This document shows, one piece after another, positions 18,248 through 28,732 of a stretch of DNA of 64,000 bases (the stretch's first letter is position 1; every line of letters begins with the position of its first letter). Location of the stretch: contig JAFADG010000016.1 in assembly GCA_023425025.1 (NCBI GenBank), positions 124,001-188,000 on the forward strand, written 5' to 3'. The translations under genes were made by a program, and so were the position numbers. Below the pieces are notes generated by a model, which saw only the letters and a list, made by a program, of their open reading frames with translations, made no database searches and had not been told where the DNA came from. Source of the stretch: Bacillota bacterium. Lineage in GTDB: Bacteria > Bacillota > Clostridia > Christensenellales > Aristaeellaceae.

Positions 18248-18276
18248 TTGTGGTTTTACGGGCGGGAGCATATACT
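18248..18276 (+). promoter_or_regulatory. Promoter of the XRE regulator gene
   Basis: TTGTGG (18248-18253), 17 bases, TATACT (18271-18276), followed by GGAGG 7 bases before the ATG. A separate TTGACA at 18222 has no good -10 at the right distance. Confidence 0.55.
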
Positions 18277-18307
18277 TGGGATGTGCCAAACGAACGGAGG
18301 TTATGAT

Positions 18308-19114
18308 ATGTCCTTTTCAGAAAAGTTGTATTCGCTCCGCAGGGCAAAGGGGCTTTCCCAGGAAAATTTGGCGGATATGTTGAACGTTTCCCGCCAGTCG
18401 GTCAGCAAATGGGAGGCCGGCGCCGCCATGCCGGAAATTGAAAAGCTGGTGGCCATCGCCGATATTTTTTCAGTAAGCGTGGATTTTTTGCTGCGGGAGG
18501 GAACGCAGCCGGACGCGGCAGACGCGGCCGCCGTGTCAGCACAGGATGGTGCCGTGGCGGAGGAATTGAGGGAAATACGGCAGCTGCTCAGGCACCACGG
18601 ACCGTACGAATATACAAGCAAAACGAGATTGCTCGGCTTGCCCCTTGTGCACGTAAAGCTGTCCCGGTTTTCGGGCAGAACGTGTGTTGCCAAGGGGATC
18701 ATCGCCATCGGCGATGTGGCGCTGGGGCTTGTTTCCGTAGGCGGTGTCTCCCTGGGGCTTTTCTCTCTTGGCGGCCTTTCCCTTGGGTTGGTATTGGCGT
18801 TTGGAGGGTTGGCCCTGGGCGCTTTGGCCTTGGGCGGCGTTTGCCTGGGGCTGGCAGCGGTAGGCGGCGTTGCCATTGGTGTGTACGCCCTGGGCGGCGT
18901 GGCAGCGGCAAGGGAATTTGCTGCCGGTGGGGTGGCCATCGGCAGAGTAGCCGTGGGCAGCGTGGTGCGGGGCGAGGTTACTTTGGTGTCAGAAGGTTTG
19001 CCCTTTGACCAAATCTATCAGTTTGTCATTGAGCATGTAAAGGGTATCCCGGATTTTCTGGCCCGGCTGGCGGCTTTTATTGGTCAAGGGGCTTCAGCGT
19101 CAAATGGGAATTGA
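18308..19114 (+). CDS. XRE-family regulator with glycine-rich decad-repeat tail
   Basis: A 268-residue protein. Residues 1-65 form a Cro/CI-type HTH (LYSLRRAKGLSQENLADMLN, then VSRQSVSKWEAGAAMPEIEK), followed by a short linker. From about residue 138 to 222 there are roughly eight imperfect ten-residue repeats of the form (S/A)LGLxxxGGV, for example ALGLVSVGGV, SLGLFSLGGL, CLGLAAVGGV and AIGVYALGGV. The repeats are hydrophobic and glycine-rich but lack a clear transmembrane helix; they could form a beta-solenoid or associate with membrane. Start ATG 18308 has GGAGG 7 bases upstream. It is a single-gene unit between its promoter and a terminator near 19235. DNA targets and the role of the tail are unknown. 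Confidence 0.82.
   Translation: MSFSEKLYSLRRAKGLSQENLADMLNVSRQSVSKWEAGAAMPEIEKLVAIADIFSVSVDFLLREGTQPDAADAAAVSAQDGAVAEELREIRQLLRHHGPYEYTSKTRLLGLPLVHVKLSRFSGRTCVAKGIIAIGDVALGLVSVGGVSLGLFSLGGLSLGLVLAFGGLALGALALGGVCLGLAAVGGVAIGVYALGGVAAAREFAAGGVAIGRVAVGSVVRGEVTLVSEGLPFDQIYQFVIEHVKGIPDFLARLAAFIGQGASASNGN
18719..18967 (+). repeat. In-frame 30-base tandem repeats encoding Gly-rich decads
   Basis: About eight imperfect 30-base units inside the XRE gene encode the (S/A)LGLxxxGGV pattern. The DNA is degenerate between units, so the repeat is clearest at protein level. Confidence 0.7.
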
Positions 19115-19234
19115 ATGCGCGGCGCGGCTGTAAAGATTCTTCGCTGCCGTCAGAATGACAGTAACCGGTTGCCGGGCGTGTTTTCTGCCTTGTGACCACA
19201 GGCGGCGAGCAGCGCATAGCGCACAAACGCCAGA

Positions 19235-19270
19235 AAAAGCCTTCTCCGCATCCTGTGGGGAAGGCTTTTC
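19235..19270 (+). terminator. Hairpin terminator after the XRE gene
   Basis: AAAAGCCTTCTCC pairs with GGGGAAGGCTTTT around a short loop, and the stem is T-rich at its end. It lies about 120 bases past the XRE stop. The preceding 19115-19230 stretch contains AAGATTCTTCGCTGCCGTC and AGAATGACAG, which looks like a fragment of a dispersed intergenic repeat, and no gene. Confidence 0.7.
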
Positions 19271-19375
19271 TCTGTGCACCGATCTTCTATTCAAAGCATT
19301 TTTATTGAAAAGGTGAAAGCAGGTAAATGGGCGAATACATAAATTATTTCTCCGCTGTTATAAGGGGGGTGCACA

Positions 19376-20914
19376 ATGGGTTTTACAGGCGGACCGAATG
19401 AGGAAAAGGCCGGAGGGGCGGGGCGGAAAAAGGAGCGCGGCATACCCTTGTACCAATGCATTAGGGAGGCGGTCACCAAAGAGGGAGTGCTCCCGCCGTC
19501 CTTTTCTCTTCCCCATGAAAAGGGCGGCAATGAAATTCGCTTTGCCGATGGCGCCATGGACGGGATGCGCATGTACCATATGGGCGGCACAGAGGATAAT
19601 ATCCAGGCATTGTGCGACGTTGTCCTGCTCGCTTCCGGCCAGCAGGCCATAAAGGCACAGGAATTGTTAAGCGCTTATTTTGCGGATAACCCTTTTGCGG
19701 GCATGCTGACCATGGTGGATGACCTGCAGGCTTTTATCCGCAAAAACAAAAAAAGCCTGCACCCGGACGAACTGTATCAATTTTCCGCACAGCTGCTCAC
19801 AAACAGCGACCAGGCGGAATGCATCAAGTTCGCCATCGGCATTCTGGAATTGATGGATACAACGGAGGATGACGAGCTGCAAAGCATCATCCTTACCCTT
19901 GCGCTTTGCGATGAATTTACCTTGTTCTGCCTTTTCCTCATCCGTTCCTGGGCAGACGCGAATCAAAGGATATTTGAAATCGCAAAGAAAGTCCGCGGCT
20001 GGGGGCGGGTTCATGCTGTGGAACGATTGGAGCCCGAGACTCAGGAGATGGCCGATTGGCTGCTGACGGAGGGATATCAAAGTACGGGCTTGGCAGAGTA
20101 TTCTGTCATGACGTGCATTGAAAAGGGAGGCCTGCTTGAAAGGCTGCGCCGCGGCAGTCTTTCAGACCGTGAACTGGAGGCTGCTCACGACCTGATCTGC
20201 CTGGCTATAGAAGAGGAAAGGCCTGTGCCGGGGCTGAACTCATGCGAAGATCGGGGAGAAGAATTGCTTGCCGCCTATCTGCGTTGCATCAGGCCGCTGC
20301 CGCCGGCGGCTCCCATGCTGGCCGCCGTCTTTTCTGTCATCGACCATTTCAATCGCCTGGGCGGAAGCTTGTATGCGCCGTATCTTGCCCTTTGCCGGGA
20401 GATCGTGGACGCCCCCGCTGCCATGCAGGCAGTCAGGGAGGCGGTTCAAAAAGGGGAAGGCTTTGCTGTCGCCGGGAGAATGGGCATCGACTGCGGCACG
20501 CAGGTTCTGCAGGCGATGGATCGTGATTTTCATGGGGCGTATGACCATATTCAATATCTGCTGCCGGATGGCTTCTTGGCAGATGAGGTGATAGCCCTGT
20601 TCGAAAAGCATCTTCCGCTTGAAAAAATGGCGTCCGGTCCGGAGGATAAAAGCATTCGATACATGCCCCGTGACGAACATGCGCTTTCTTGTATCCTGCA
20701 ATTTCTGAGGTCCTTCCCCGGCAAGGGTGAGCGGCTGATTGCCTGTGCCCTGCTGTCGCCTTTCATCCCCTGCCGCAATGCGGCGCTGAATTCCCTGGAC
20801 GCGTGGAAGGCGCAGGATTACACGCCGTCTCCTTTGTTGAAGGAGGCATTGGAAAAACTGATGGCCAGCGAAGTGGCGGAGGATATTCAAGAGCGCCTGG
20901 AAGCGTACAGGTAA
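19376..20914 (+). CDS. Uncharacterised helical-repeat protein, 512 residues
   Basis: I do not recognise this protein with confidence. It is soluble, acidic and almost entirely predictable as alpha helix, with spaced Leu-rich segments (for example SIILTLALCDEFTLFCLFLI) that suggest a HEAT-like or other helical array. The N-terminal 20 residues are Gly/Lys-rich and probably disordered. There is no signal peptide, no ATP-binding motif and no obvious catalytic motif. The segment AVERLEPETQEMADWLLTEGY is distinctive; I have a weak recollection of similar Clostridia proteins carrying the doubtful label 'limonene hydroxylase', which I would not adopt. ATG 19376 has AAGGGGGGTG upstream. It stands between the XRE gene and the Lhr helicase gene, without clear functional linkage. 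Confidence 0.75.
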   Translation: MGFTGGPNEEKAGGAGRKKERGIPLYQCIREAVTKEGVLPPSFSLPHEKGGNEIRFADGAMDGMRMYHMGGTEDNIQALCDVVLLASGQQAIKAQELLSAYFADNPFAGMLTMVDDLQAFIRKNKKSLHPDELYQFSAQLLTNSDQAECIKFAIGILELMDTTEDDELQSIILTLALCDEFTLFCLFLIRSWADANQRIFEIAKKVRGWGRVHAVERLEPETQEMADWLLTEGYQSTGLAEYSVMTCIEKGGLLERLRRGSLSDRELEAAHDLICLAIEEERPVPGLNSCEDRGEELLAAYLRCIRPLPPAAPMLAAVFSVIDHFNRLGGSLYAPYLALCREIVDAPAAMQAVREAVQKGEGFAVAGRMGIDCGTQVLQAMDRDFHGAYDHIQYLLPDGFLADEVIALFEKHLPLEKMASGPEDKSIRYMPRDEHALSCILQFLRSFPGKGERLIACALLSPFIPCRNAALNSLDAWKAQDYTPSPLLKEALEKLMASEVAEDIQERLEAYR

Positions 20915-21084
20915 CATTTGGGGTATCTGCGCATCCATCATGAACGGCGCCTGGCCTTCGATGCACACTTTTTGGAAAGGGAAACGAACCTTTTACGCAG
21001 AATGGTACACCACCAAAGCGCGTGCGCGCTGTCTTTGCGTAAGCAAAATGCCGCGGTCAGGCTGTAAAGATAGGAGATACGTCC
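20915..21084. other. Gap before the helicase gene
   Basis: One frame is open from 20915 to about 21067 but has no credible start with a ribosome binding site and resembles nothing I know. No hairpin terminator or strong promoter stands out. Confidence 0.4.
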
Positions 21085-24000
21085 ATGGAGCCGCTTTCCC
21101 TGTTTCACCCGTATACAAAAAAGTGGTTTGAACAAGCCATCGGCGCGCCCACTGCCGTGCAGGAAAGCGCCTGGCCGCTGATCGCGGCGGGGGAAGCCAC
21201 GCTGGTATCCGCGCCCACCGGAACGGGCAAAACGCTGTCCTCCTTTTTGGTGTTCATCGACCGGCTGATGCGGGAAGCATTGAACGGAACACTCAAAAAG
21301 GAATTGCAGCTGATCTACGTTTCTCCCTTGAAATCCCTGGCGGGGGATATACGGGAGAACCTGCGCCGCCCGCTGGACGGGATCGCGGGCGTTGCCAAGA
21401 ACGCAGGCGAGGCCCTTTCAGACACGCCCATCGATATCGCCATCCGCACGGGGGATACCACGCAGAGCGAGCGGCGGCGCATGCTCAAAAACCCGCCCCA
21501 TATATTGATCACCACGCCGGAGTCGCTGTTTTTGATGCTGACGGCCATGAGCAGCCAGGCGGTCATCAGCACCGCCAAATGGATCATCATCGACGAATTG
21601 CACGCCCTGATCGATACCAAGCGCGGCGCGCACCTGATGCTTTCCATCGCCAGGCTGGACAGGCTGTGCCCTGCGCCCCTGCAGCGCATCGGCCTGTCCG
21701 CCACCATCGAGCCGCTCTCTGTCGCGGCGGAATATCTGTCCCCCGAAAGGGCGGCCATCGCGGCGCCGAAAATGAAAAAGCTGATCAGCCTGCAGGTGAC
21801 CAGCCCTTTGCCCATGGGTGCCGAGATCAAAAAGAACAACGCCTGGCAGGAGATTGCAAAGACTATTCTGGATCGCTGCGGTTCCTCCCGCAGCGTCATC
21901 GCCTTTGTGGAGGGCCGGGCCTATGCCGAGCGGTTGGCCTACCATGTCAACGAAATCGCCGGCGAGGGCTTTGCCAGAACCCACCACGGCAGCATGTCAA
22001 AGGAGCACCGGCTGGAGGTGGAGCACGCGCTGCGGGCGGGCACGCTGCGGTTGCTTTGTGCCACCTCTTCCATGGAATTGGGCATTGACGTGGGTGAGAT
22101 CGACCATGTGTTCCAGGTGGGCTGCCCCCGCACCGTCTCCAGCACCATGCAGCGGCTGGGCCGCGCCGGCCACAACCCCAACCGGATAAGCAGCATGCAC
22201 ATCTTTCCCAGAACGCCGGTGGAAGGGCTGTACAGCGGACTGACCTGCGAGGTGGTCAAATTGGGCGGCGTGGAGCATTCCCATCCCCCCAGGCTCTGCC
22301 TGGACGTATTGGCCCAGCACTTGGTCTCCATGGCCGCGGGCCGGGGCTACGAGCTGTCGGAAGTGCTGGAGATATTAAAGCGGGCCTGGCCGTTTCGTGA
22401 TGTGACCCTTACCGACGTGCGGGAAACGCTGCGCATGCTGGCCGGGGATTATGAGCACGACCGGGATATTCCCGTCCGGCCAAGGATTCTGTACGACCGC
22501 ATCCACGACAGGGTGGAGCCGGACCCCTACAGCCGCATGCTGGCGGTTTCCGCCGGCGGCACCATCCCTGACAAGGGGCTGTACACCGCCAAAACGGAAA
22601 GCGGCGTGACCCTGGGCGAACTGGATGAGGAGTTCATATACGAAAGCCGGGTGGGCGACAGGTTCTTGTTGGGCAGCTTCGCCTGGAAGATCACCAACAT
22701 CCAAAAGGATACGGTGACCGTGACCCCGGCCAATCCCCAGGGGGCGCGCCTGCCATTTTGGAAAGGGGAAATCAAGGGCCGAAGCCTGAAGACTGGCCTT
22801 GCCTTCGGCAGCATTCTGCGCAGGCTCACAAAGGCCAGCGAGGCGGGGAAGCTGCTATATGAGCTTGCGAAGCTTGACCTGGATGCCGCCGCGGCGGAAA
22901 GCGCCGCGGAGCTTGTCAAGCGGCAGATAAGCGCAACCGGCGCACTGCCCGACGACAGGACCATTATCGTGGAGCATTACCGGGACGAGGCCGGCAACCC
23001 GCAGATGATGGTCCACTCCGTATTCGGCCGGCCCGTCAACGAGCCTCTGGCCATGTTGGCCGCGGAAGCCGCCCGGCAAAAGACCGGCATGAATGTCAAC
23101 TATGTGGCCGACGACGATGGGATACTGCTCTTTCCCTACGGCGACAGGCTTTTGCCCCAAAAGCTTTTGACGGGTATTTCCCCGGATGGGGCGGCGGCGG
23201 TACTCAATGCCATGCTGCCGGCCTCCCAGGTGTACAACATGGCCTTCCGCTACAATGCCGCAAGAGCGCTCATGATGGGCATGAAAAACGCGGGCCGCCA
23301 GCCCCTTTGGGTGCAGCGCATGCGCAGCGCCCAGATGCTGGATACGCTGGTTCGGGAGCATGGCCATCCCATTGTTCGGGAAACCAGGCGCGAATGTCTG
23401 GAGGATTACTGGGATGTGGAAGGGGTCAAGCAAATCCTGTCCCAGATCCGCTCAGGCGAAATCCGGGTGGTGGAATTGCACCAGGAGTCCCCCTCGCCCC
23501 TGTCGCTGACCCTTCGGCGGCAGACCGAGGCTTCCATGATGTACGAATATTTCCCTACGCCCATGCGCACCCAGGCGGCGGTGGAGGAAGCGCTGGAAAA
23601 GGCGCAATTGCTCCCGCCGGAAGAGGGGGCGCTAAAGCGGGTGGCGGAGCGGACGAAGCTGCCTGAAAACGAGGTGCAGCTTCACAGCCTGCTCATGATC
23701 GAGGGGGACCTGATGCCGGGGGAGCTGGACATCCCTCCCGAATGGCTGGAAAGCCTGGAGGAAAAGGGCCGGGCATTGTTCATCGAGCCCGGGCTATGGA
23801 TTGCCGCCGAGCAGGCCCAGCAGTATGAGGCCGCGCTGCCGGGCGGCGACATGGAGGCAAGGAACCAGGTTTTCCGCCGTCTCCTGCGCTACCGGGGGCC
23901 CAAGGCGGTTTGGGAAATGGCCCAGCGCTATGGCTTGCAGGAGGAAGCGGCGCAGGCGGTTTTGGCATCCCTTGCCGGGGGCGGCGAGGCGGTGGAGCGC

Positions 24001-25218
24001 GAAGGGCTGTACTATCACGGGCAGCTGTACGAACGGGCTGTCCGGGAGACGGTCATGGGCCGGCGCACCCGCATACACACCCTGCCGCCGGAAAGATACG
24101 CGGCGCTGCTGGCAAGCCGCGCCCAGCGCCCGGCCCCGCCCAAAGAGCAGCTGGAGGAAGCGCTGAAATCCCTTTGCGGACTGTACTTTCCGGCAGCTTG
24201 GTGGGAAAGCCTGCTCCTCCCCCTTCGGGTGGGAGGGTACCGGCCGGAAATGCTGGACGCGATTCTCAGCCAGGGGCACATCTTCTGGCGCATGCGGGAA
24301 TCGGGAGAGCTGGGCTTTCATTTATATGAGGACATCGACTGGGAAAAGGAGCTGGAACCGGCGCTGTCAGAACCCAATGAGCGGGAGAAGCTGCTTCTAA
24401 ACGCGCTGCGGCAGCGGGGCGCCAGCTTCGCTCACAGCCTGTCCAGCCTGATGGGGGAAGCGTCGGTATTCGACACCCTGATCGGCCTGGCATCAAAAGG
24501 CCTGACGCGGGCGGACAGCTTTGTGCCTGTGCGCCAGTGGCTGCTGGCCGAACAAAACACGCAGGCGTCCCTGCGGCGCAAGGTGAACGCGAGGGTGATC
24601 GCCACCACCTCCGGCCGGTGGGAGCTGATGCGGCCTTTAAAAGCGCTTTCCATGGAGCAGCAGCTGATGCGGGCCTTTGACCAGACGGCGGTCCTCTGCC
24701 GTGAAACGGCGCAGAACCTGAACTGGGGAGAGGCGGTCAAGCTGCTTCGGCTGTGGGAATACACGGGCCGCGTGCGCCGGGGCTACTTTATCGAGGGCAT
24801 GTCCGGCATGCAGTTCATTCGTGACAGCGATTATGCGGGCGTTACCCAGGCCATGGAAAACCCGGACCGGGACATCCTCTGGCTGCCGGCTGCCGATCCC
24901 ATGCAGCCCTATGGCAAATACCTGCCCCACATGCCCGACAGGCCGTTTATGAATCTGCCCGGCAACCTTGTTGCCCTGATGGGCGGTATGCCCGTGATGG
25001 TTTTCGAGCGCCACGGAAAGACGCTGCGGGTTTTTGACGCGGAAGCAATGGAAGCGGGGCTTGCGGCCTTCGCCAAGGAATACGCCGCAAGGCGCGTTTT
25101 CTCCGCGCTGTCCCGGATTACGCTGAAGGAATACCCCAAGGAAGCGGCGGACAGTTTGCAAAAAGCGGGCTTCAAAAGGGAAATGCAGGATTTTGTGCTG
25201 TACAGGGGCTATGTCTAA
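21085..25218 (+). CDS. Lhr-family ATP-dependent helicase (DEAD/DEAH superfamily 2)
   Basis: A 1,377-residue member of the large helicase-related (Lhr) family, implicated in DNA repair in other bacteria. The SF2 core occupies about residues 1-450: APTGTGKT (Walker A, about residue 45), IIIDELHAL (motif II DELH, about 169), GLSATIEPL (motif III, about 206), ATSSMELGIDVGEIDHV (motif V) and QRLGRAGHNPNR (motif VI, about 357). The Lhr-specific winged-helix and beta-barrel region follows, then a long C-terminal part typical of full-length Lhr; family members run to about 1,400-1,500 residues. ATG 21085 has TAGGAG 9 bases upstream. A hairpin terminator follows directly. It is apparently monocistronic. 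Direction and substrate preference cannot be read from sequence. Confidence 0.93.
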   Translation: MEPLSLFHPYTKKWFEQAIGAPTAVQESAWPLIAAGEATLVSAPTGTGKTLSSFLVFIDRLMREALNGTLKKELQLIYVSPLKSLAGDIRENLRRPLDGIAGVAKNAGEALSDTPIDIAIRTGDTTQSERRRMLKNPPHILITTPESLFLMLTAMSSQAVISTAKWIIIDELHALIDTKRGAHLMLSIARLDRLCPAPLQRIGLSATIEPLSVAAEYLSPERAAIAAPKMKKLISLQVTSPLPMGAEIKKNNAWQEIAKTILDRCGSSRSVIAFVEGRAYAERLAYHVNEIAGEGFARTHHGSMSKEHRLEVEHALRAGTLRLLCATSSMELGIDVGEIDHVFQVGCPRTVSSTMQRLGRAGHNPNRISSMHIFPRTPVEGLYSGLTCEVVKLGGVEHSHPPRLCLDVLAQHLVSMAAGRGYELSEVLEILKRAWPFRDVTLTDVRETLRMLAGDYEHDRDIPVRPRILYDRIHDRVEPDPYSRMLAVSAGGTIPDKGLYTAKTESGVTLGELDEEFIYESRVGDRFLLGSFAWKITNIQKDTVTVTPANPQGARLPFWKGEIKGRSLKTGLAFGSILRRLTKASEAGKLLYELAKLDLDAAAAESAAELVKRQISATGALPDDRTIIVEHYRDEAGNPQMMVHSVFGRPVNEPLAMLAAEAARQKTGMNVNYVADDDGILLFPYGDRLLPQKLLTGISPDGAAAVLNAMLPASQVYNMAFRYNAARALMMGMKNAGRQPLWVQRMRSAQMLDTLVREHGHPIVRETRRECLEDYWDVEGVKQILSQIRSGEIRVVELHQESPSPLSLTLRRQTEASMMYEYFPTPMRTQAAVEEALEKAQLLPPEEGALKRVAERTKLPENEVQLHSLLMIEGDLMPGELDIPPEWLESLEEKGRALFIEPGLWIAAEQAQQYEAALPGGDMEARNQVFRRLLRYRGPKAVWEMAQRYGLQEEAAQAVLASLAGGGEAVEREGLYYHGQLYERAVRETVMGRRTRIHTLPPERYAALLASRAQRPAPPKEQLEEALKSLCGLYFPAAWWESLLLPLRVGGYRPEMLDAILSQGHIFWRMRESGELGFHLYEDIDWEKELEPALSEPNEREKLLLNALRQRGASFAHSLSSLMGEASVFDTLIGLASKGLTRADSFVPVRQWLLAEQNTQASLRRKVNARVIATTSGRWELMRPLKALSMEQQLMRAFDQTAVLCRETAQNLNWGEAVKLLRLWEYTGRVRRGYFIEGMSGMQFIRDSDYAGVTQAMENPDRDILWLPAADPMQPYGKYLPHMPDRPFMNLPGNLVALMGGMPVMVFERHGKTLRVFDAEAMEAGLAAFAKEYAARRVFSALSRITLKEYPKEAADSLQKAGFKREMQDFVLYRGYV

Positions 25219-25229
25219 ACTGTGCGATT

Positions 25230-25256
25230 GCCACCTTTTACAGGTGGCTTTTGCGT
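25230..25256 (+). terminator. Terminator of the Lhr helicase gene
   Basis: GCCACC (25230-25235) pairs with GGTGGC (25243-25248) around TTTTACA, followed by TTTTGCGTTT. It starts 12 bases after the stop. Confidence 0.75.
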
Positions 25257-25378
25257 TTGTGCCAAGGAGGAATGGGCCGCGCAAAATCACCCATGTGCGC
25301 CTGAGACTTGCGCATGGTGTTTCATGCAGCTGTCATTCGGCCAATCATTATCTATGCGCGAAAAGGAGGGAAAGAAAA

Positions 25379-25807
25379 ATGATCCTGATGGACATAAAAG
25401 GGAACCTGCATGATCCTCGCGTTCTTGCGCTGCTTTCTTACTGCCAATACGCGCCCACGGAAGAAAAGCTGAAAAGGCTGGTGGACGACTTCGCGTCTGA
25501 CAAGGACGTGCATGCCTTTTCCTGCACGCAGGGCGATGCGTTGGCCGGCGTGATCATTTTGAAGCGCTGGCAGAATGCTTCCTTTGAAATATTGGGTATC
25601 GCTGTCGATCCCGCCTGCCGTGGCCGCGGCATCGGAACCGCGATGATCCATGAGACCGCCAAGCATCTTTCCTGTGCGGAAATATATGCCGAGACGGACG
25701 ACGACGCGGTGATGTTTTACAAACAATGCGGTTTTACGGTTCAGGCCCTGGGTGAAAAGTACCCTGGCGTCATGCGGTACTTATGCACTTTAGTAAATGA
25801 TGCTTAA
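25379..25807 (+). CDS. GNAT-family N-acetyltransferase
   Basis: A 142-residue acetyltransferase with a clear acetyl-CoA-binding segment LGIAVDPACRGRGIGTAMIHE (loop RGRGIG) and a typical C-terminal DDDAVMFYKQCGFTVQALGEKY. The substrate is unknown. The frame is open from 25193 but the ATG at 25379 is chosen because AAGGAGGG lies about 9 bases upstream and the upstream part overlaps the helicase terminator. The gene is not similar at motif level to the GNAT at 7.1 kb beyond family features. It is followed by an interspersed palindromic repeat. Confidence 0.86.
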   Translation: MILMDIKGNLHDPRVLALLSYCQYAPTEEKLKRLVDDFASDKDVHAFSCTQGDALAGVIILKRWQNASFEILGIAVDPACRGRGIGTAMIHETAKHLSCAEIYAETDDDAVMFYKQCGFTVQALGEKYPGVMRYLCTLVNDA

Positions 25808-25829
25808 AAGGTAGTTGTATAGAATAGGA

Positions 25830-25886
25830 CATTCAGGTGCGCGTTCATGCAGCAAAGCGGGCGATTGATAATCGCCCGCCTGTACA
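25830..25886 (+). repeat. REP-like palindrome, copy 3 (with flank)
   Basis: CATTCAGGTGCGCGTTCATG, CAGCAAAGCGGGCGATTG, then ATAATCGCCCGCCTGTACA. The hairpin GGGCGATTGATAATCGCCC and following CGCCTGTACA are identical to the copy at 38.8 kb; the flank matches the minus-strand copy at 10.0 kb. Confidence 0.75.
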
Positions 25887-26084
25887 AATGAAGCCAGCTG
25901 ATGGGCGATTTAATCAGTGCTTACTTTAGAACTATTTTGACCTGCGCAGCGTCGTATTTAATGCGTAAACGCACGTTTCTCCAAAATGTTTGTTTTGTAA
26001 CAGGACAGGAATGGATGATATTCCCATGGTTCCAACGTTGTCTATACAGCGGTCCGGGAAGGGGCCTGCCAGAAGAGGAGCCGT

Positions 26085-28732
26085 ATGAGGAAGGAGAGGA
26101 AAGGTTTGCAAAAGAAACGTATCTTGCTTGCGGTGGCTTGCGCAATGCTGCTGCTGATCCCCATATCTGCCATGGGCCAGGCAAAGTCCGGCACGGTTGC
26201 GCCTACGGATGCGCCTGTGGCTTCGCCCCGGGCGAGCGGCGCGCCCCAGGCGATAGTAAACCCTGATATTTCACTGGAGGCGGAGCTGGGCTATTCCGGC
26301 GCCATCACCTATATGCGGGATATCCCGCTGACGGTGACCATTGAAAACAAAGGCCCGGATGTAGAAGGTTCTATCTGCTTGAACCTGTACAGGAATACCA
26401 GGTATTACGACCGGTATGAATATTCCCTTTCCCTGGCCTCCGGGGCCAAAAAACAGATTGTTATGCCCATCAACCTGAAAATGCGGCAGGACAACTATGT
26501 CGTTGAGTTTACAAGCGGCGGCACGGTGCTGGCCTCCGTGGTAAAGGCCCCCGCCCGCATGATCAAGCCGGAGGCTGTGTTGATTGGCGTATTGTCCGCC
26601 GATCCCCAGTCCCTGTCCTACATGAATCAGGACACGCTGGCCGGGCTTTTATCCGACAGGTACGAGGCGTGGCAGCTGGTGGCCCTGAACGCGGATACCT
26701 TTCCGGCTGCCGAATCGCTGATGAAGTCCTTCATGATTTTGCTGGTGGACGGGTTTGACGCGTCCACCCTGTCCCAGGACCGCCAGCAGGTGCTGGATAA
26801 CTGGCTCAAGGCCGGGGGCATCGTCATCGTCGGCGGCGGCGCCCAGGCGGCCACCGATTACCCCTACTTTGCCAAGTATACGGGCCTTTTGGCGGGAACC
26901 ATCCGGGAGGCGGAGGATATTACCCCGGCGCTTTTGCAGACCTTCGCCTACGTGGGCGGCAAGCCCCTTGCGCAAAAGGTGATGGTCAACGAGACCACAT
27001 CCCAAGATATCCCCCTGGCAAAGGGCGAGGTCCCGCTGATCTATATGCATAGCGCGGGCGGCGGGCTCATCTATACCGCGGCGTTTGAGCTGGGGGCGAA
27101 GCCCCTGTCCTCCTGGACCGGCATCGCCGGCCTGTGGCCCAGGGTGCTTTTGACCAGCGCCAACCGCCAGTACAATGCCCTGTACAACCAGATATCCAAC
27201 AACATGTACGGCGGGAACAACAATACGTACATGCTGGAGAATGTGCCCATCGAGACCAACTCCAGCATTGTGCCCATGATCGTGCTTTTGGTTGCGTACC
27301 TGCTGCTGGCAGGCGTGGGCTGTTACCTGCTGCTCAAAAAGCTGGACAAGCGGGAATACATGTGGTTTACCGTGCCGGTGATGGCCCTTGTTTGCATGCT
27401 GGCGCTGTATGCGATTGGGGAAAGCCAGGCCTTCAACAAACCAACGGCAGCCACCTTTACCAGCGTGCGCATCAACGCGCTGGGCGAAGCGCAGGTATCC
27501 TCCGTCGGTTCCATCGCCAGCCCCGATGCCGGAGAGGCGCTTGTCAGGGCGGAGGGCGGCGTTACGATCACGCCTATCGATCCCGAGGGCTATTATTACG
27601 ATATGCCTGAGACCGCCGCGCCCCAGCAGCAAAAGTTCCGGCTGCTCCTGGGCGACAGCCAGGGAATTGCGTATGCCGCCGGCGCGCCGTGGGCCCGCAG
27701 GCTGATGGCGTTTGGTGGGCTTTCGCAGGAGATAGGCAGACTTTCCGGCAAGGTGTGGATGGAGGAGGACGGCCTGCATGGCGAGATCGTCAACAACACG
27801 CCCTACACCTTTTCAGAAGGGGTGCTTTTGACCAACCTGGGATTCGTCAGGGTCGGGGCCATGGCGCCCGGCGGCAGCGCCAAGGCGGCGATCCTAAAGC
27901 CCCAAAAGGCGGACAGCGTAAAGGCTGCCGCCACGGCGGTGAATATCTATGAGGCGAAAATCAAGGAAGGCGTCATGATCTCTTCCAATGTAATGCGCTC
28001 CAGCGACCAGGACCTGTATCCCTTCATCCGGGCATACGTGTATCCTGAGACGCAAATCGATGAGGCCACGACCCAGGCCTTCTGGGCTTCCGTCGGCAGG
28101 GAGGATAGCACCCGCCGCAGCTTTATGGAAAACGCCATCGGCCAGGTGGTGGTCAATACGAATGCCAATGGCAGCAGCGCTTGGTCGGGCCCCTATCATT
28201 ATGTGGCGTTCCAAAACGATATCGGGCAAACCGATCTTTCGGTAAACGGCCAGGAAATCAAGCGCTACGGCCATCAGGCGGTGGTGGATGTGCTTTTGTC
28301 CTTTGAGCCCATCGGGCCCACCGGCGTTGTTTCCTATCCCTTGGGCACGCTGCCGGTGTACCCCATGCAGGTGAACGCGGACGGCAGCTTTCTTGTGCAG
28401 GACAGCAAGCCCATCGATCCGTACATGTCCTACCAGATCGCCCTGCAGCCGGCTTTCTGCTTCAAGCTGCCGGATTTGAAGCGTTTTACCCTGACCGATA
28501 TGAACATCATCGCCTCCTCCTACGACACGGTGCCGGTGATGCAGATCTACAATCATCAAACCAAGGAATGGGAAGAAGAGAAGACCATCAGCGCCACCTT
28601 TGACGGGCAGGAGATACTGCCCTATGTGGGTGCGAACGGAGAACTGTACGTGCGTTTTGTGCCCGGCGGTTCATCCCGCGAGTATGACAGCGTCATGGCG
28701 CCCTCCATCACGCTGGAAGGGAGGCAGAAATA

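Noticed and set aside
20938..21135. Short open frames on both strands before the helicase gene
   Set aside because: No start with a ribosome site, no recognisable motif and overlap with the real helicase start.
26649..27779. A 376-residue minus-strand frame inside the exported membrane protein
   Set aside because: It is an antisense shadow with His/Arg/Gly-rich composition; the plus frame has clear membrane segments and coupling.
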